The notes beneath the pieces were generated by a model. The model was not told the DNA's origin, made no database searches, and saw nothing but the letters and a program-made list of their open reading frames with translations. Below are positions 11,855 through 24,804 of a stretch of 64,000 bases of DNA, one piece after another. Numbering within the stretch: the stretch's first letter is position 1; every line of letters begins with the position of its first letter. The DNA is from Rhizopus sp. PT2906 (lineage: Eukaryota; Mucoromycota; Mucoromycetes; Mucorales; Rhizopodaceae): positions 1 to 64,000 of the forward strand of contig JAMYHX010000164.1 in assembly GCA_025529335.1 (NCBI GenBank). The letters are read 5' to 3'. Position numbers and translations under genes: made by a program.

Positions 11855-13515
11855 TTATTGAGACATATTTTTTGATATCATCGCAATCATTCTATTACCA
11901 ACAATGGTGCTCTCAGCAAACTGATCTCTAAAGAAGTCGGCTGTTTGCTCAAATCGTTTTTGATAGCCTTCCATACTTCCTAGTGATACTGCTTCTGCCC
12001 AACCTCTTGCGCATGTAACAAATTCCATATCATCTGATCTAATCTCTTTACGATACAATGCTGCCTGTATTGCTTCTTCAAGCATGGCTGGATTACGAAA
12101 TAGATATTCTGTTATTCCCCTAAAAAAAGTATGAGTAATAGAATGAACAAAGTGGGTGATATCTTACATCCAAAGTCGAAACAAGGGTGTTTGACAGACC
12201 ATGTGTTCATAAGGGTTTAAGCCTAACTCATACCAACAGTCAACCATGGCAAGTAAAGAGAGATGGGAATTACGTTGTCGATTTTCTTTGGGAATCTTTG
12301 AAAGCGAAAACTCATCCAAGAGTCGATCATCTAATAAGATAGGTACGTGGTCCTTTTGAAGGCCACCAAACACAAAATCCCCTGCCTAATCTGAATAAGG
12401 AACATAGAATACATGATTGATGCATAAATGACTTGCCTGTTTTATTCTAGCGCGGAACTCTTGTTCCTTTTCTTGAATCATCAATTTGAACAAGTCTGCT
12501 ACACTCTTTGCGTATTGTGTGATCTGAACCTTTGCGATCGGATTCATAATAGCAAGCCCAGCATAGACGTGCCACTTGTTGCTATAGATACGCAATGCTA
12601 CATTGACTTTTACATTTTCTATGCCTCCAACAAAGTGAGGTATAAGCCACTAGATAATATATCAGATACTGAGCCCTTGAGTATCATCTTTGAACTTACA
12701 GGGAACTGTGAATTTTCTCTCCAGGCACTACCCATACTCAGGAATGCAGCATGTGTGACAGCTTGTGTGTCTGCAGTAATACGGTCGTGTTCTTCAGCAC
12801 TAAGGTGAACAATGTTTGATTCAAAGCAAGAGAGTATTTTGAGAACCAATTCAACTTTCTCTTCGCTTGCACGGTGTTTGATCACAATCAATGGCTGTCC
12901 CTTTGGATCCACAGCTGGACCATGCATTGAATGACAGGAAATAATATGAACATCTTCAGGTACATACTTTTCAAATGCTTCTATCTCAGGTTTTTTGACC
13001 GAAGTCTACAGTGATATGAGCTTTCATCCAGCTTGCTCTCATTTCATCAAATTTTACCTGACCGCTCACGATAGCTCCCATCTTTGTTGCTATCATATTC
13101 AAATAAGTTTCATTCCAATATATAATTAATACACATACCTGGACCAAATGTTTTTACCACTGAATCAATGTATTCTGCTTCGACTGCATACATAATCCAA
13201 TCACATTTTCTAGAAATATGAAAACCATCAGGTAAAACATGGATATTGGTGCCTAAATACGCGTGTCATTATGATCCATCTTGTTATCTATACACAACAT
13301 TTATATGAATGCCTTCAAATTCTTTCTTTAGTTGCTCATATTTTTCAGGTAAGTCGCATACGTTCACTCTAAGATTATGATTAGTTGAATGAACAAAACA
13401 AGTATTGTTCTTACTTTTTCCAGCCAGCTTTAGCAAGTCGTTGTGCATAAAAACGACCCATTCCACCTGCACCAATGATGCCAATCTCTATTGTTTCTTT
13501 TTCTTTTTCGTACAT
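11855..13515 (-). CDS. TYR1: Prephenate dehydrogenase (NADP+), tyrosine biosynthesis
   Basis: Oxidatively decarboxylates prephenate to 4-hydroxyphenylpyruvate, the step before tyrosine. Eight exons: 13515-13415, 13368-13313, 13252-13139, 13089-13058, 13005-12700, 12649-12437, 12385-12168, 12119-11855; 434 aa (yeast Tyr1 452). The N-terminus has the Rossmann motif GIIGAGGMG. Family signatures follow in order: SGQTSVKKPEIEAFEKY, HSMHGPAV, EEHDRITADTQAVTHAAFLS, LRIYSNKWHVYAGLAIMNP, NSHLSLLAMVD and TPLFRLWMG. The sixth intron (12386-12436) is GC-AG with donor CAG|GCAAGT. The second (13253-13312) only keeps frame if a GC donor (GAAG|GCATTC) is used, so that junction is less certain. The gene looks intact. 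Confidence 0.92.
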
Positions 13516-14146
13516 TAAAGGGTTGTTTAAAAGAAAATAAAAAAAAAAAAGAGCAATTATGACAGATGGTTTGTGTATTCTTTAGATTCACCACCATTTT
13601 TGATAGTCACAAAGATGAGCTCTGCATTTTTGAGTTTGTTCATAAAGCATCGATCTATATTAGTGTAGTCTCAAGAAAAAGAAAAATAACAGCTTGAGTA
13701 TTTTGCAAGACACTTTTACAAAGATGGATAAATAATATCCTATTCTACAAACAGTTATATGCTTTTATCCATAATCATAAATTATACACATAAAAGTCTT
13801 TTTCTCTCATTCAGTTAATATGCATATTGGGCCTTAATCCATACAATCTTTTCTCCTTAACCACCACCTTCAAAAAGAAAAAGAAACACTGCTTAAAAAG
13901 CTATATGACGCATATAAAAATTCAATACGCTCCTGCTTAGTTTATTTAGGGCAACACTCCTTTAAACTGCAAAATGATCTTTTGAAAGGAAACTGAAGGC
14001 TGTTCAAACGAATGTATTATATAATTTGATTTATACATAAATACTACAACTCAGAGTGTCATGCAATTTATAAAATGTGCTTTTAACAATGGCTTTATTG
14101 ATACCCTTTCACTATATGGGTTTTATATCAACAAATCATACAGTTT
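13516..14146. other. Intergenic; one possible decayed exon
   Basis: Spacer upstream of TYR1. On the minus strand, 13558-13668 reads about 35 codons without a stop (MNKLKNAELIFVTIKNGG within it) and ends at a TAA. I could not join it to any other exon, so I do not call a gene. Confidence 0.4.
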
Positions 14147-14732
14147 AGAGAAGAAGAAAAAGGTCAGCAACAATGCCAAAAGACTTTTAAAGGTTCTGAT
14201 TGATGCTGTGACGGCATTCTTCAGGTCAACTATTGACCATCAGAACAAGGGACTAGGCATCCATAAAAACCACCAAATACCAAGTAGCCTGCAAAGACCT
14301 GCAGTAGCAGATGTACCGTTGGGGTATGCATTAGCTGAACCTTATCAGTTGTGCAACTCGCTTATTTACCCTTTTACGTCAGCCAGACGGCAGGAAGCAG
14401 CATCAACGATCTGTCACAGCTGTGATCTCAGATAGCTACAACTAACTATTATCCCCCTGTAAAGATTCCAGTCAAATGTCTATAACTCTCCTTTTGGCTG
14501 CCTGAAAGCCCTCCAGTTGAGTGATGAAACGAACGACCGTTGTCAGTCCAGGACATGTATTGAGCATCATAGAAAGAGATTGTATAGAAATCCTTGAACA
14601 CACAACCATCGCCTTGCTGAGTCAGTTTATAAAAAAAAAAACTTACCTTGACCAAAGAGAACAACCAAAAAAGGTAAAAGAAAATAAAGAGAAAAGAAAA
14701 TAAAGAGAAAAGAAAATAAAGAGAAAAGAAAA

Positions 14733-14763
<31 letters not shown>

Positions 14764-14933
14764 AAGAGATGAAAGCAAATTTCTCTCTTTTTATACCCTT
14801 TTCTTAGTTGTGTGAAGTTTTGCTCCTACAAGAAAATAAGGTTTACACTCACACTTTTGTTTATCTCTAAAGTGTTTCATGACTGTTTGCCTATCTTTTT
14901 TACACTTTTCTATTCATTCAAATTATCATTTGA

Positions 14934-14973
<40 letters not shown>

Positions 14974-15072
14974 TAATGGAGTTGCACACCTCTCTTTTCT
15001 ACATAGTAAAAAGACTAAAAGGCAATAACTCAAATGCATCCATTGTTTATATCGCGCATGCTTGGGCTTATT
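14147..15072 (+). repeat. ~925 bp direct repeat, copy 2
   Basis: Second, almost identical copy of 876-1802, same orientation, about 13.3 kb away. It begins after CATACAGTTT and ends before TCCTAGTCTTGG, so the flanks are unrelated to those of copy 1. The TA tract is one unit longer and the TG tract one unit shorter than in copy 1. It lies between the divergently transcribed TYR1 and the PI4-kinase gene. No LINE sequence follows this copy. Confidence 0.85.
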
Positions 15073-16337
15073 TCCTAGTCTTGGTCACACGCACTATTTG
15101 TGTTACTCTGCCAAATCCCTTTTTTTTGCCTTTGGCTTTCTGCAAGTAAAGACTAGATAAATACTATTTTTTAGTAGTTGCTATATGCTTTATTTGCTAT
15201 AAAGTAGCAGCCTTGTATAAATAAATGAAGCAAGTTATACAAATCAAAAGAACGTCGCCACCAAAAATGGTAATAACAAACGATAGACGCGTTCCAAAAC
15301 CCTGTAAATCCATGAAAAAAATGATAACTTTATTTTGAGCAAGTCTGAACGCAGGCATCAAGGGGGGGGGAGAGGATCAGGGCATACGCTGTGCGCCCTC
15401 AAATAGGTCATAACAGATGAAGCAATAGTTTTTATATGCTCTGAGCATTGCAATACATATTGTTATTTGCGGTCCATCTGTTCTCATACCTATCATCATG
15501 ACGCCTCCAGATCTATTAATAAGCATCATGTTTATATACAGCTCATCGCATAAGCGTTACAAAGGATATAGTAGTCTCTGACCTTTCATAAGCTCGCATC
15601 GCATAACGAGGTAGATGATCGCAATGACGGTATCTTGTTCATTCTCCTTTTCCTGGTATTCACATTGTGTTATGAGTGTGATGTATTACTATGCAAGCAC
15701 TGGTAGTGTTTGGTTGCTGAAAGTGGTAAAATGATTGATTCTGTTTATTTTCAAGAATCCATGCTCATTAAACAGAAGCGCAGTTTCATATGGCTTCTCT
15801 TGCTGAGATTTGATTTCATCTCTCTATGATTTCCTTACGACTGAAGATATAGCAAAGAGCTCTTTGTCAAACGCTTCCAGCTTCGTCGAAATAATTGGAG
15901 AACAAGACAGTTGAAAAAATTACAAGGCAAGCGGGATTGTATGCCTCATCAACATAAGTGTCACACCATTTTGTCTTTGCTGTTGTCGAGCATTGAAACA
16001 TAAAGAGGCAATCGAGACGAAATCACAATGGGAAATGTTGTCAACCAATTACATCTTGTGAATTACATCATATGACGCGTCGTCAACTAACTGTAGACTA
16101 GATGCCATGAATCAATGTTGTGCGCTTAACAAGAATACAAAAATCATTTCGTTATGTTTTTCTCTTTAAGAGTTTCATCAAAGTACTGTCTTTTTCTACT
16201 TTTATAATTCAGGCGTAATATCACAAAAAAGCTATTGCATTATGGCTCTTTTTTTTTGTTCTTAATTAAATGACCGCAATTGACCTTTTTTAGCCCCTCA
16301 CTTTAGAACATCAAAAATAGAAATTAAAAAATGTATC
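15073..16337. other. Intergenic, no gene recognised
   Basis: Spacer between the repeat copy and the PI4-kinase start. It contains a G run (15363-15371) and T runs (near 16250). No family-level similarity or splice-linked exon was recognised. Confidence 0.5.
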
Positions 16338-18962
16338 ATGTCTAATTCACTCTTATTGAGATTGTTTACTTCTGAGTATTTCAATGCTTGGATTGCTATT
16401 TCTTATCTATTCAAATACCCTGACAACGTTGGAATACAGCACTATCTATGTTCTCAACTAAAGAAATTCCCAGTCAATGAAATTGAGTTCTTTTTACCTC
16501 AACTCATGTAAGACTGATTATTAAACGCATTTATATAATCTAATACTTTTTAATTAGTCATATACTTATCACAAGACCAACTGAGGCTGCTGCTGTTGAG
16601 GCTTATTTGGTCAATGCATGTGAAAGATCAACTCATATGGCCATTATGGTAATTGTGCTTTATATGCAAAAAAAAACAAACTTACCCCTTTTTTTAAAAA
16701 AAAATAGAGTCTCTGGTATCTACAAGCATACCTTTCAGATCTATCAACCAACCCAACCAATCCTTCATTTCAACTATGCAAACGAGTATTAAATCGATGT
16801 CAGGCTATTTTATTCGCAGCTGATAATCCACTAGAGGAAGCTCAAAGGGTGCATGAACACGCTGCACCTGCCTTCGTTGGCATAGGCGCCTTACTCGCTG
16901 CCATTGGTCTACCCGCTGCTGCCAAACCCATTGGAAACCTTGCGATCGCTCAGGGCCGGATGATTCACTTTCACACTGATGAAGACCACGTCGTCCACAC
17001 TCACAAGTTTACGGCCACATTAGAGGATCTACATCGAGGAAAGGCGTTTGCTCGACTGAGGCGATCTCGAAAGATCACGCTTGCATCACATGATGAAAAC
17101 GTACCCTCTCAGCTACTGACAGATATGGAGAGCATGAAAGCCATGGCTCAGTCCTCTGTACCTACCAGTCAGGACGTCATGTCGTTACCTCAATCGCCTG
17201 TCTCACGCAGTTCGTCCTTTGACGAGGATCGTGTCTTGCTTCGCTCCAATTATTTTCGCTCCGAGATGCAGTTCCTTCTTGCCCTTGTCGATATCGCCAC
17301 TCGACTGGTGATTGTGCCTAAACCAGCCAGACAGAGTGCACTTCATGCTGAACTTACCTTGCTCAACCACAATTTACCTGCCGAGATCTGTTTACCTCTT
17401 TGGTGTCCAGCTACAGACGATAGACCTTTTCATCATCGCGTTGTGCGCATCAGTCCTACAGACGCCGTTGTCTTGAATTCTGCAGAAAGGGTAAGGAATA
17501 CATTATAAAGGAACGGACTCGTATTGATATTACGTCCTCCCATCTAGGCACCGTATCTGTTGATGATCGAAGTGTTGGACGACGAACTCAGTCTGGACCC
17601 ACTCAATCAATCCAAACAATGTCAGACGGTTGACCTTGACCCACCCATCGAGACAGAAGAGACGCCAGTTGTGGAGAGTGATACCTCGGCAGCCCCTCTT
17701 CCTGCATTCGATGCCGAAGAATTTGCAGAAAAGATGAAAACGGCCGCCATCCTGCTCGCTCAACTTCAGCATGATCCTAATCCTGAACGTGACACAATCC
17801 GTCAAAAGATCATTGCCGAGATGGTCGCTCTAGAGGAGGATCGGCTGGCCAAGATGACAGCAGGTATCCATGTCGATAGTAAACACACACTCGATTACCA
17901 GGTTGCTCTCGATCGTGAAGATCCTAGCGCAGCTGTCTTTTCCGAATCTTGGAGTGTAAAAAGGGAGCGTATTCGGGCTTCATCGCCTTATGGTCATTTA
18001 CCGAATTGGCGATTGATCTCGGTCATTGTCAAACATGGAGCGGATTTACGTCAGGAACAGTTGGCTGTGCAATTGATACGTGAGATGCAAAAGATTTGGC
18101 AGGATACACATGTCGATGTCTGGGTGCAATAGTAAGCTATATTTATATTTAATGGAGCTTCTTATTGATTATTTTTATAGTATTAGAATCTTGGTCACCT
18201 CAGATCATTCAGGGTTGATTGAAACTGTAAAGAATTCGATTTCAATTCATTCAATCAAGAAGGAAGCCTATATTAAAAAATGGAATGAAGAAGGATCTGT
18301 GTTTACACTCAAAGATTATTACGTCAAGGTAAACTTGCTAAAAAAAAAAAGAAGAAAAGTGACTAAATCAAGGGTAGAAATTTGGACCAGAACATAGCGA
18401 AGGGTTCAAAAGGGCTCAGGATGCATTCATGCGAAGTTTAGCAGGATATTCAATCGCATGCTATTTGATGCAGATCAAGGATCGACACAATGGTAACTTG
18501 CTGATTGATGATCAAGGTCACATTGTCCATATCGATTTTGGTTTCATTCTTTCAAACTCACCAGGGTCTGTTGGCTTTGAAATGGCACCTTTCAAACTTC
18601 CCCAAGAATATCTCGATCTTTTGGGCAACAAGTTTGGTGAATATAAATCACTAATGAAAGCTGCATTCTTGGCTGTTCGTAAGCACTGTGATAATATTTT
18701 ATTATTAACCGAAATGATGTCAAAGGACTCTAAGCTGCCTTGTTTTCAACATCATGGTGCACTGACGCAACTCAAGGAGAGGTTCCAGTTGCATCTGACA
18801 GATACACAAGTAGAGTCGTTTGTAGATAAATTGATTATGAGTAGTTGCTGTAATGTATTTACTAGACTTTATGATACTTTTCAATACTATTCACAGGTAC
18901 AAGAAAAACAAATATTAAAAAAAGGAGAGGTATATTTATTATGTTTATAGGGAATATTGTAA
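16338..18962 (+). CDS. Phosphatidylinositol 4-kinase, type III beta (Pik1/PI4KB-like)
   Basis: Phosphorylates phosphatidylinositol at the 4-position, chiefly at the Golgi, supporting secretion. Seven exons: 16338-16507, 16558-16648, 16708-17490, 17548-18131, 18181-18328, 18378-18896, 18951-18962; 768 aa (human PI4KB ~816, yeast Pik1 1066). The N-terminal ~110 residues form the lipid-kinase-unique helical region (ITRPTEAAAVEAYLV). The kinase domain occupies the last ~300 residues: LISVIVKHGADLRQEQLAVQ, the catalytic loop IKDRHNGNLLID and the activation motif HIVHIDFGF. The extreme C-terminus YYSQGIL is completed by a 12 nt last exon. The 18329-18377 intron must use the acceptor GTAG at 18377, which restores KKFGPEHSEGFKRAQ. 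The middle is Ser/Pro-rich. The first ATG in the region (16331) hits a stop; 16338 is in frame. Confidence 0.92.
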
Positions 18963-21327
18963 AATAAAGGATGTTTTAATGTAATTTGATCAAATAAGAT
19001 CAAGAACTAACCAACACTGTTTTATATATAACTTTTGGTCCTCTTTTTTTTCTCCTTTCAAATTACATTAAAAAACACATTTGGTTATTTCATTGTCTTT
19101 AAATAAACTGCCATCATGTACAAATTTTATTTGTTTCAGTTCATCCCTGTTTCTCATTCATGTTTATTCAAGCCAGGCCTTTATCGCAGTTTCAACAATG
19201 AAAAAACACAAAGGTTAAAGAACAAGAGAGAAAAAAAAAGAAAAAAAAGCCACTGACGTTTTATTAGCAATAAAAGAGGACTCCGAATTTTAGGTACTTT
19301 TTTATATTTCGTTATTTTTTCTCTCCCCCTTTCCTCATGTTTTTTATCATGAATCAAAAAGTTACACTGCCATTCGACAGTTTACTGTACCATCTTTTTG
19401 GGTTAGCGACTTTTGAACAAGACAACGTCGTGTGGAAAGGTGCTATAGGTCAGAAGATTCTCGGTTCATTATTGTCAGTAACGGCAAGTTAAACTGGTCC
19501 ACAAGAGACTGGAAAAGTGCTATGAAGATCGCGCCATATGATGGAGCAAGCCTACCCTGAAATTGGGCAAGGGGACTCTCTCTCTTTCGAGAGAGACGTA
19601 TGAAGTGGGCCCCTATTATATTTAATCTCCGCTTTCCTCGGGTTTGTGTCCGAAAAGGACCAAGGGGACAAAGGAACACGCGGAGCGATTTATAAAAGGG
19701 CCTGATAACGCAGATAACTTATCAAAGGCTGCGTTATCCAGCAAGAAATGTCCCGGGTCGGCTGGCTCTTTTCAAAGTGGCATTGACCCCCCTCCCGTCG
19801 ATGCCTGAAGAAAACGAAAGAAAAATAGAAAAAAACAATACTAAAAAAAGAAACTTGGTGATACATCGTACCACCTTGCCTTGACAATTAATAAAATTAC
19901 GTCGTTACACCGTAGGCTGACCTTTTATTCATGTCGTCATTCACACATGCACATACAATTGAACAATCTTTTCATTCATTTGCCTGTGTTGATTAATATA
20001 AGAACTGTAACTTGTTGCCCCTATTCCCTTTTCAACATGTGTGTGTGATGTATGGTTATTGCAACCAAAGACACTTTGTTAAAAGTAAAGATGTGCTAGA
20101 TTCAAGCCACACGATATATGGTCACATATCATGTGGACAGTGTACCCTAAAAAGGAATCAAGCGAATATAGAAACTTGTTCAAGAAATTTGATTGATACC
20201 TATAAAAGGAACAATGGGTTCATCTTGGTAAAACTTTGGGTTGATGGAAGGCTTTAAATGACAGTGATAGTGCGTATATGTCCCACACTGGGCTAGGAAT
20301 TATGTTGTAAATGAACACGAAAAGATGCACCACTTGTGTTCAAGGTTACAAGCTATTTGTTCAATACAGGCAAAGAAAAGTATAAAACAGTTCACATTGA
20401 TAGGAAGCGTATGACCTCTCTATAAAAAAATGACATTCTGGGCCAACGAATCTAGGCTTGATTTTGAAGAAGGAAGACTCAAAGATCATAAAGAACCACT
20501 TGAGATATGCCTCCCTTATCTGTAAGTCAAGGTGAACTCGGCTGAAATAGCGTCTCGAGCTACCATGCTGTGAAATTAATCAAGAAGGACGAGATCACAC
20601 ATGTAAATGAAGATATAATCTATAATTGTTCTCTTCCAATCACAACCTCCTTCCTATTACATCGTTTTCTGCGTCTTTCTCTATGTGGAATTGCTATTTG
20701 GACTGGATTGATCTGCAAGAAGAGAAGGGAAAGAAAAAAAAAAAAAAAAGAAGCAGCAACGTCACGTAATTCGAAGAGTGCCTAACATTTTTGCAAAATA
20801 TTTTATCCAACTTGGTCAATTTCATACAATGTTCATCTCTCTCGGTTTCTCTCTCCTTCTCTCCTTCTATTGCAAAGTCCTTGCTTTCTTTTCTCTTTTT
20901 CTTCTTCTTTTTCTCACTTTCTTTTTTTATCTTGATATTATTGATTTACCTAAAATGGATTTATTCGATCAATGCTGGGGCAACAATGACAATAGAAGTT
21001 ACCAAGTAAGGGGTGAGAATGATGTAAGGGGAATAGTAGGACTAATGTGATTGTAGGAATATAGCATGCAGCAACAGCCAAGTGTAAATACATATGAATC
21101 GACATACATATAAGGAAAGATAAAAAAATCCCCTAACACACAATATGTTGTAGTCTTTCATTCCCCAAGGTGGGCTCGTTCAAGCCTCACAACAACCTAT
21201 ACTGCAGATCGACGATGCCATTCAGGTATACGCGGGTCCTTTTTTTTGATTTCATAAATAAACCCAATGTTCTCAATAACAAGAATAGTCCCTTCAGCTA
21301 TCTTCGCCATTCCCTGTATCGCCCAGT
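18963..21327. other. Intergenic, one small ORF, no recognised gene
   Basis: About 2.4 kb between the PI4-kinase and the MYB gene. Apart from the small ORF at 19337-19492 I see only AT-rich spacer, an A run near 20729-20749 and pyrimidine stretches (20840-20930). The bases just before 21328 end in a plausible acceptor, so a non-coding first exon of the MYB gene may lie near 21170-21230. Confidence 0.45.
19337..19492 (+). CDS. Putative small ORF (51 aa)
   Basis: Open frame MFFIMNQKVTLPFDSLLYHL through a Trp/Lys-containing middle to GSLLSVTAS, with a second in-frame ATG at 19349. Amino-acid use is balanced, unlike the homopolymer-driven frames around it. It is preceded by a pyrimidine-rich stretch, as are the real starts in this window. 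No similarity is recognised, so it could be chance. Confidence 0.25.
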   Translation: MFFIMNQKVTLPFDSLLYHLFGLATFEQDNVVWKGAIGQKILGSLLSVTAS

Positions 21328-22325
21328 ATGAACAAGAGACGATACTCTATGGATCTTTGGTCACCCTATCTATCACCCATCATTACCACCACTCGTACAC
21401 ACACAACCAAGAGAAACAAACGACCTTCGACCTACTCTCGATGGACAGCAGAAGAAGATGAACTGTTGAAACAGGCTGTTCAGCTGCACGGTCCACACAA
21501 GTGGTCATTGATCGCTGCTCATGTGCCTAATCGCACCCCTATGCAGTGCTCTACGCGGTGGCTAGGTGCTCTCAAGTAAGTCCAAGAGTGAAGATGGTTC
21601 ATGTATAAATGTTATGATAGTCCCAATATTCACAAAGGAAGATGGACAGAAGAGGAAGATGCGATTCTGCGATACTCTGTACTCGAGTATGCCAATATGA
21701 CGGATGCTGAAGGACGTATTCAACCTATCCCCTGGAATAAAATTGCGGAAAGAATACCGAACCGAACTGGTATTCAATGTCAAGCACGCTGGACAGAGGC
21801 ACTGGATCCTTATGTGAGAAAAGGAAAATGGGCGGCAGAAGAGGATGCTCTGTTGAGAATGGGTGTTGAGAATTTTGGTCGATGTTGGATTCGGATTGCA
21901 GAGACCATCCCAGGTCGGACTCAGGTAATGTTGTAAATGTGTACATTCATGTAATAATGTTTTTTTTTTAAAAAAAAAAGAGACAATGCCGTACACGTTG
22001 GATGCAAATCAAATGTAAAGAAGATCGCAAACCTAATAATAAAAAGCCAACTACTAAAAAGTCAGTGCCTGAAGCATCAGCTGTGGATGACGCTTCGAGT
22101 TATTTGTCTACAGACGATGATGAAGAACATCAGAATAATCAATCACAACCTTCCAGACAACAAGAACAACCACTTCAGTTACCCTTTTTTGTTGTTGATG
22201 ATTTTGATACCCAACTTCAAATTGATCCTGCAGATAATTCAAATGTATTGGATTTATTTAAAGAAGATGATTTTCTTTTAGCTGCAGATTGGTCTAATGC
22301 CCTAAGTCAAAATTCTTTTTTATAA
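21328..22325 (+). CDS. Three-repeat MYB DNA-binding protein
   Basis: Three exons (21328-21575, 21621-21924, 21981-22325) encode 298 aa. Three SANT/MYB repeats run from residue ~34 to ~195. Repeat 1 is SRWTAEEDELLKQAVQLHG with W...W spacing to CSTRWLGAL. Repeat 2 is KGRWTEEEDAILRYSV to CQARWTEALDP, with an insertion (MTDAEGRIQP) in the middle. Repeat 3 is KGKWAAEEDALLRMGV to RQCRTRWMQIK, split by an intron just before RQC. The helix pattern is that of c-Myb/Bas1-like transcription factors. The C-terminus is Ser/Gln-rich then acidic and hydrophobic (DLFKEDDFLLAADW), which could be an activation region. Targets are unknown. The start could lie in an upstream exon. Confidence 0.85.
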
Positions 22326-23097
22326 GTTTAACACATATTGTAGATACGCTTTCCCCCCTTTTCTAATATAAGTCCTCTCTCTCTCTCTCTCTCTCTCTCT
22401 ATTATACATATTATACAAACATTTTATATGTGTTTTATATGAAAATAATCTTATGAATAAATAAGTTATATATATATATATATATCCCTTTTTGTTTTGC
22501 AATTTATTTACTGCTTTATTATTGTATGTTTGTGTTGTCATTTACATAGTTTAAGCAAGAGGACTGATGAGCCTAAGAAAGGATTAAGATAACCATGATT
22601 ATATATTTATCTTTCTTACTTGAGAATAGAAGGTCTGGGGTTACTACGAGAAATACCAAGATAGATAACAAAAGGAATAAAACCCCAATGAATAACAGTT
22701 TTTGTGATATCAGCAATCTATTGTGTCATTGTTACTCATTATGCGATTCAACATATTATATGTTCTTTACCTTGTAAAGTGTATCTTTGGTAGAATCGTT
22801 CATATTTTAAATTGTAGAGAAAGAAAATTTTCATTGAAACCCTGCAAAAGGATATTTATGAGTCCAAACGCTATGTGCACACCATCGGTCGGATCATAAA
22901 AAAAAGGGAAGCAGAAAAATAAGAGAGTAAGAGGAAGTATAAAGAGTAAGAAAGCAGTGATGACACAAGCCATACCAAGTGACACGTGAAGAGCGTTTCA
23001 TGTAATATTTTTTATCCTTTTTTCTCTCTTTCTCTCCTTTTCTTTCTTTTTTTTTCCTTTTCTTTTTTTTTTTTTTTTTATTTATTATCCTCCAATA
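22326..23097. other. Intergenic with CT and TA microsatellites
   Basis: Spacer between the MYB gene and Opi1. It contains a (CT)n run at 22376-22400, a (TA)n run at 22467-22484 and a T-rich stretch at 23040-23080. A CACGTG-like E-box core (GACACGTGAAG) lies at 22980-22990, about 110 bp before the Opi1 ATG. No gene was recognised. Confidence 0.45.
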
Positions 23098-23561
23098 ATG
23101 AGTCAAGCGATGTCTATTACACAGTTGTGTAATAATGATGAAAACAATAAAAATCAAACAGAGAAAAAGAGTAAAGAAACAATGAATAATAAAAGATTAG
23201 TTATTCATCTTTATCCATACTAGTTCCATTACCAGCTATGGAGCCAATCCCATCTCAACCCCATTTTATACGTCGATTACCCCTTATTGATAGTGCGCTT
23301 AAAGCATACGAAAATTCTATAGTAAAATATGGCGCAGATATGATTGATACTTATGCTGTTGGTCCCATCTATGACAAATTGGGTTATGGTCATAAATCCC
23401 AAGTAAGAATGATAATAACACATTTGCTATTATTGATTCTCTTTTTGAAAGGAAGACGAAGACACTATAGCTGCAACTACCGCCCTTGCTCGAACATCCT
23501 TACAAGATACAGAAGTAACACACAGGCACAAAAGGATAGAGGATACACGTGAAGATCGTAA

Positions 23562-23597
<36 letters not shown>

Positions 23598-24246
23598 GAA
23601 GCTCATGTTTATGATCATTAATACAGGCAAAAAACAAAGACCATCAACTTCACCACATCCTTACTCTGTCCAGAGAAGACCTCGTTGGCAACAGATCGTA
23701 CTTCATGCAGGTTCAGCTGCAGGTACGACAGCAGCCGTAATTAGTGAAGAAAGCATGAAGTGTTTAAAATACTGTCTTAGTTGGTTACAGTATGCTGTGC
23801 AACATATAGAACAGCAAATGACCCTCCTTCGCCAATTCCTTGTCTCTTTGGCAACCAACCAACAACAACAACAACAACAACAAAAGCAAGTAACCCAGGA
23901 TGCATCAGATACAACATTAAATAACATCAAAAAAGAGATTGTCGATACACTGCGTAAAGTGGTTGAAGTGGTCAGTAGATATGCAGGCAAAGGTCTACCA
24001 GAACAAGCCAAATTGACCGTACGTTCCTTTATTCTCGAATTGCCCTCTAGATGGGCCATGGTCAATCAACAGGCATTAGATGAGGTAGATACACCATTGC
24101 ATGTCACTTCTATTAAATTACTCGATTTCAGTGGTGAATCTATCAGAATGCTTAAATCTGTCTCCCTTGTCTTTTCAGATACAGTCGAACGAGCAGAACT
24201 TTGGTTGAAACGATTAAAGGCTGTTGGAGGTACAACAGGTCACTAG
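23098..24246 (+). CDS. Opi1-family regulator of phospholipid biosynthesis
   Basis: In yeast Opi1 represses inositol-responsive phospholipid genes and is held at the ER by phosphatidic acid. Four exons (23098-23170, 23224-23402, 23452-23557, 23627-24246) give 325 aa. The family pattern is clear: HFIRRLPLIDSALKAYENS with KYGADMID near residues 40-65, a basic stretch (RHKRIEDTREDRKKQR) around 110-125, and PRWQQIVLHAG followed by ISEESMKCLKYCLSWLQYAV and HIEQQMTLLRQFL. A run of eight Gln follows. The C-terminal half carries helical segments ending VGGTTGH. No leucine-zipper or FFAT motif was evident, so membrane tethering may differ from yeast. Intron 3 contains a long (TA)n tract. Confidence 0.82.
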
Positions 24247-24607
24247 TCTATTCAGTGTCCGATAGCTGCCCCACGTATTTAAAGTGAGAATGTTCCATTA
24301 CTAAATAAATTTCACTTTGCCCAAAAATGAATGGCTCTTGAAAAATAATAGTCTATTTGTCTATTTATGCTTCTCCCTCCAGGGGAAGTTTGTTTTCTTG
24401 TCAAGTCTGAGAAATTTACCAATAAAAGTTTTGACTTCCCCCATAGAGGATATTCTAACGCAAATCACGCGGATCCTAACATTGTCTTGCAAATCATTAC
24501 CACTCAAAGCATCTTATTCAGAAAAGTCACTTGAAGAAAAGATGTGGAGAAAAACGACTGATAATGCTTTACATCTGCTTATCGCAATAAGTTACATTTC
24601 ATTTCAT

Positions 24608-24650
<43 letters not shown>

Positions 24651-24750
24651 AGTTTTTTTTTTTATTTAATATATTTATATAATAAAAATATTTTTTACAA
24701 TATTTGTAAAAAAACCAATTAAAATTCTTTAAAACTGCTTATCGCAATAA

Positions 24751-24804
<54 letters not shown>

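Noticed and set aside
22376..22400. (CT)n and other simple repeats as CRISPR-like or regulatory arrays
   Set aside because: Plain microsatellites with no spacer structure; common across this genome segment.
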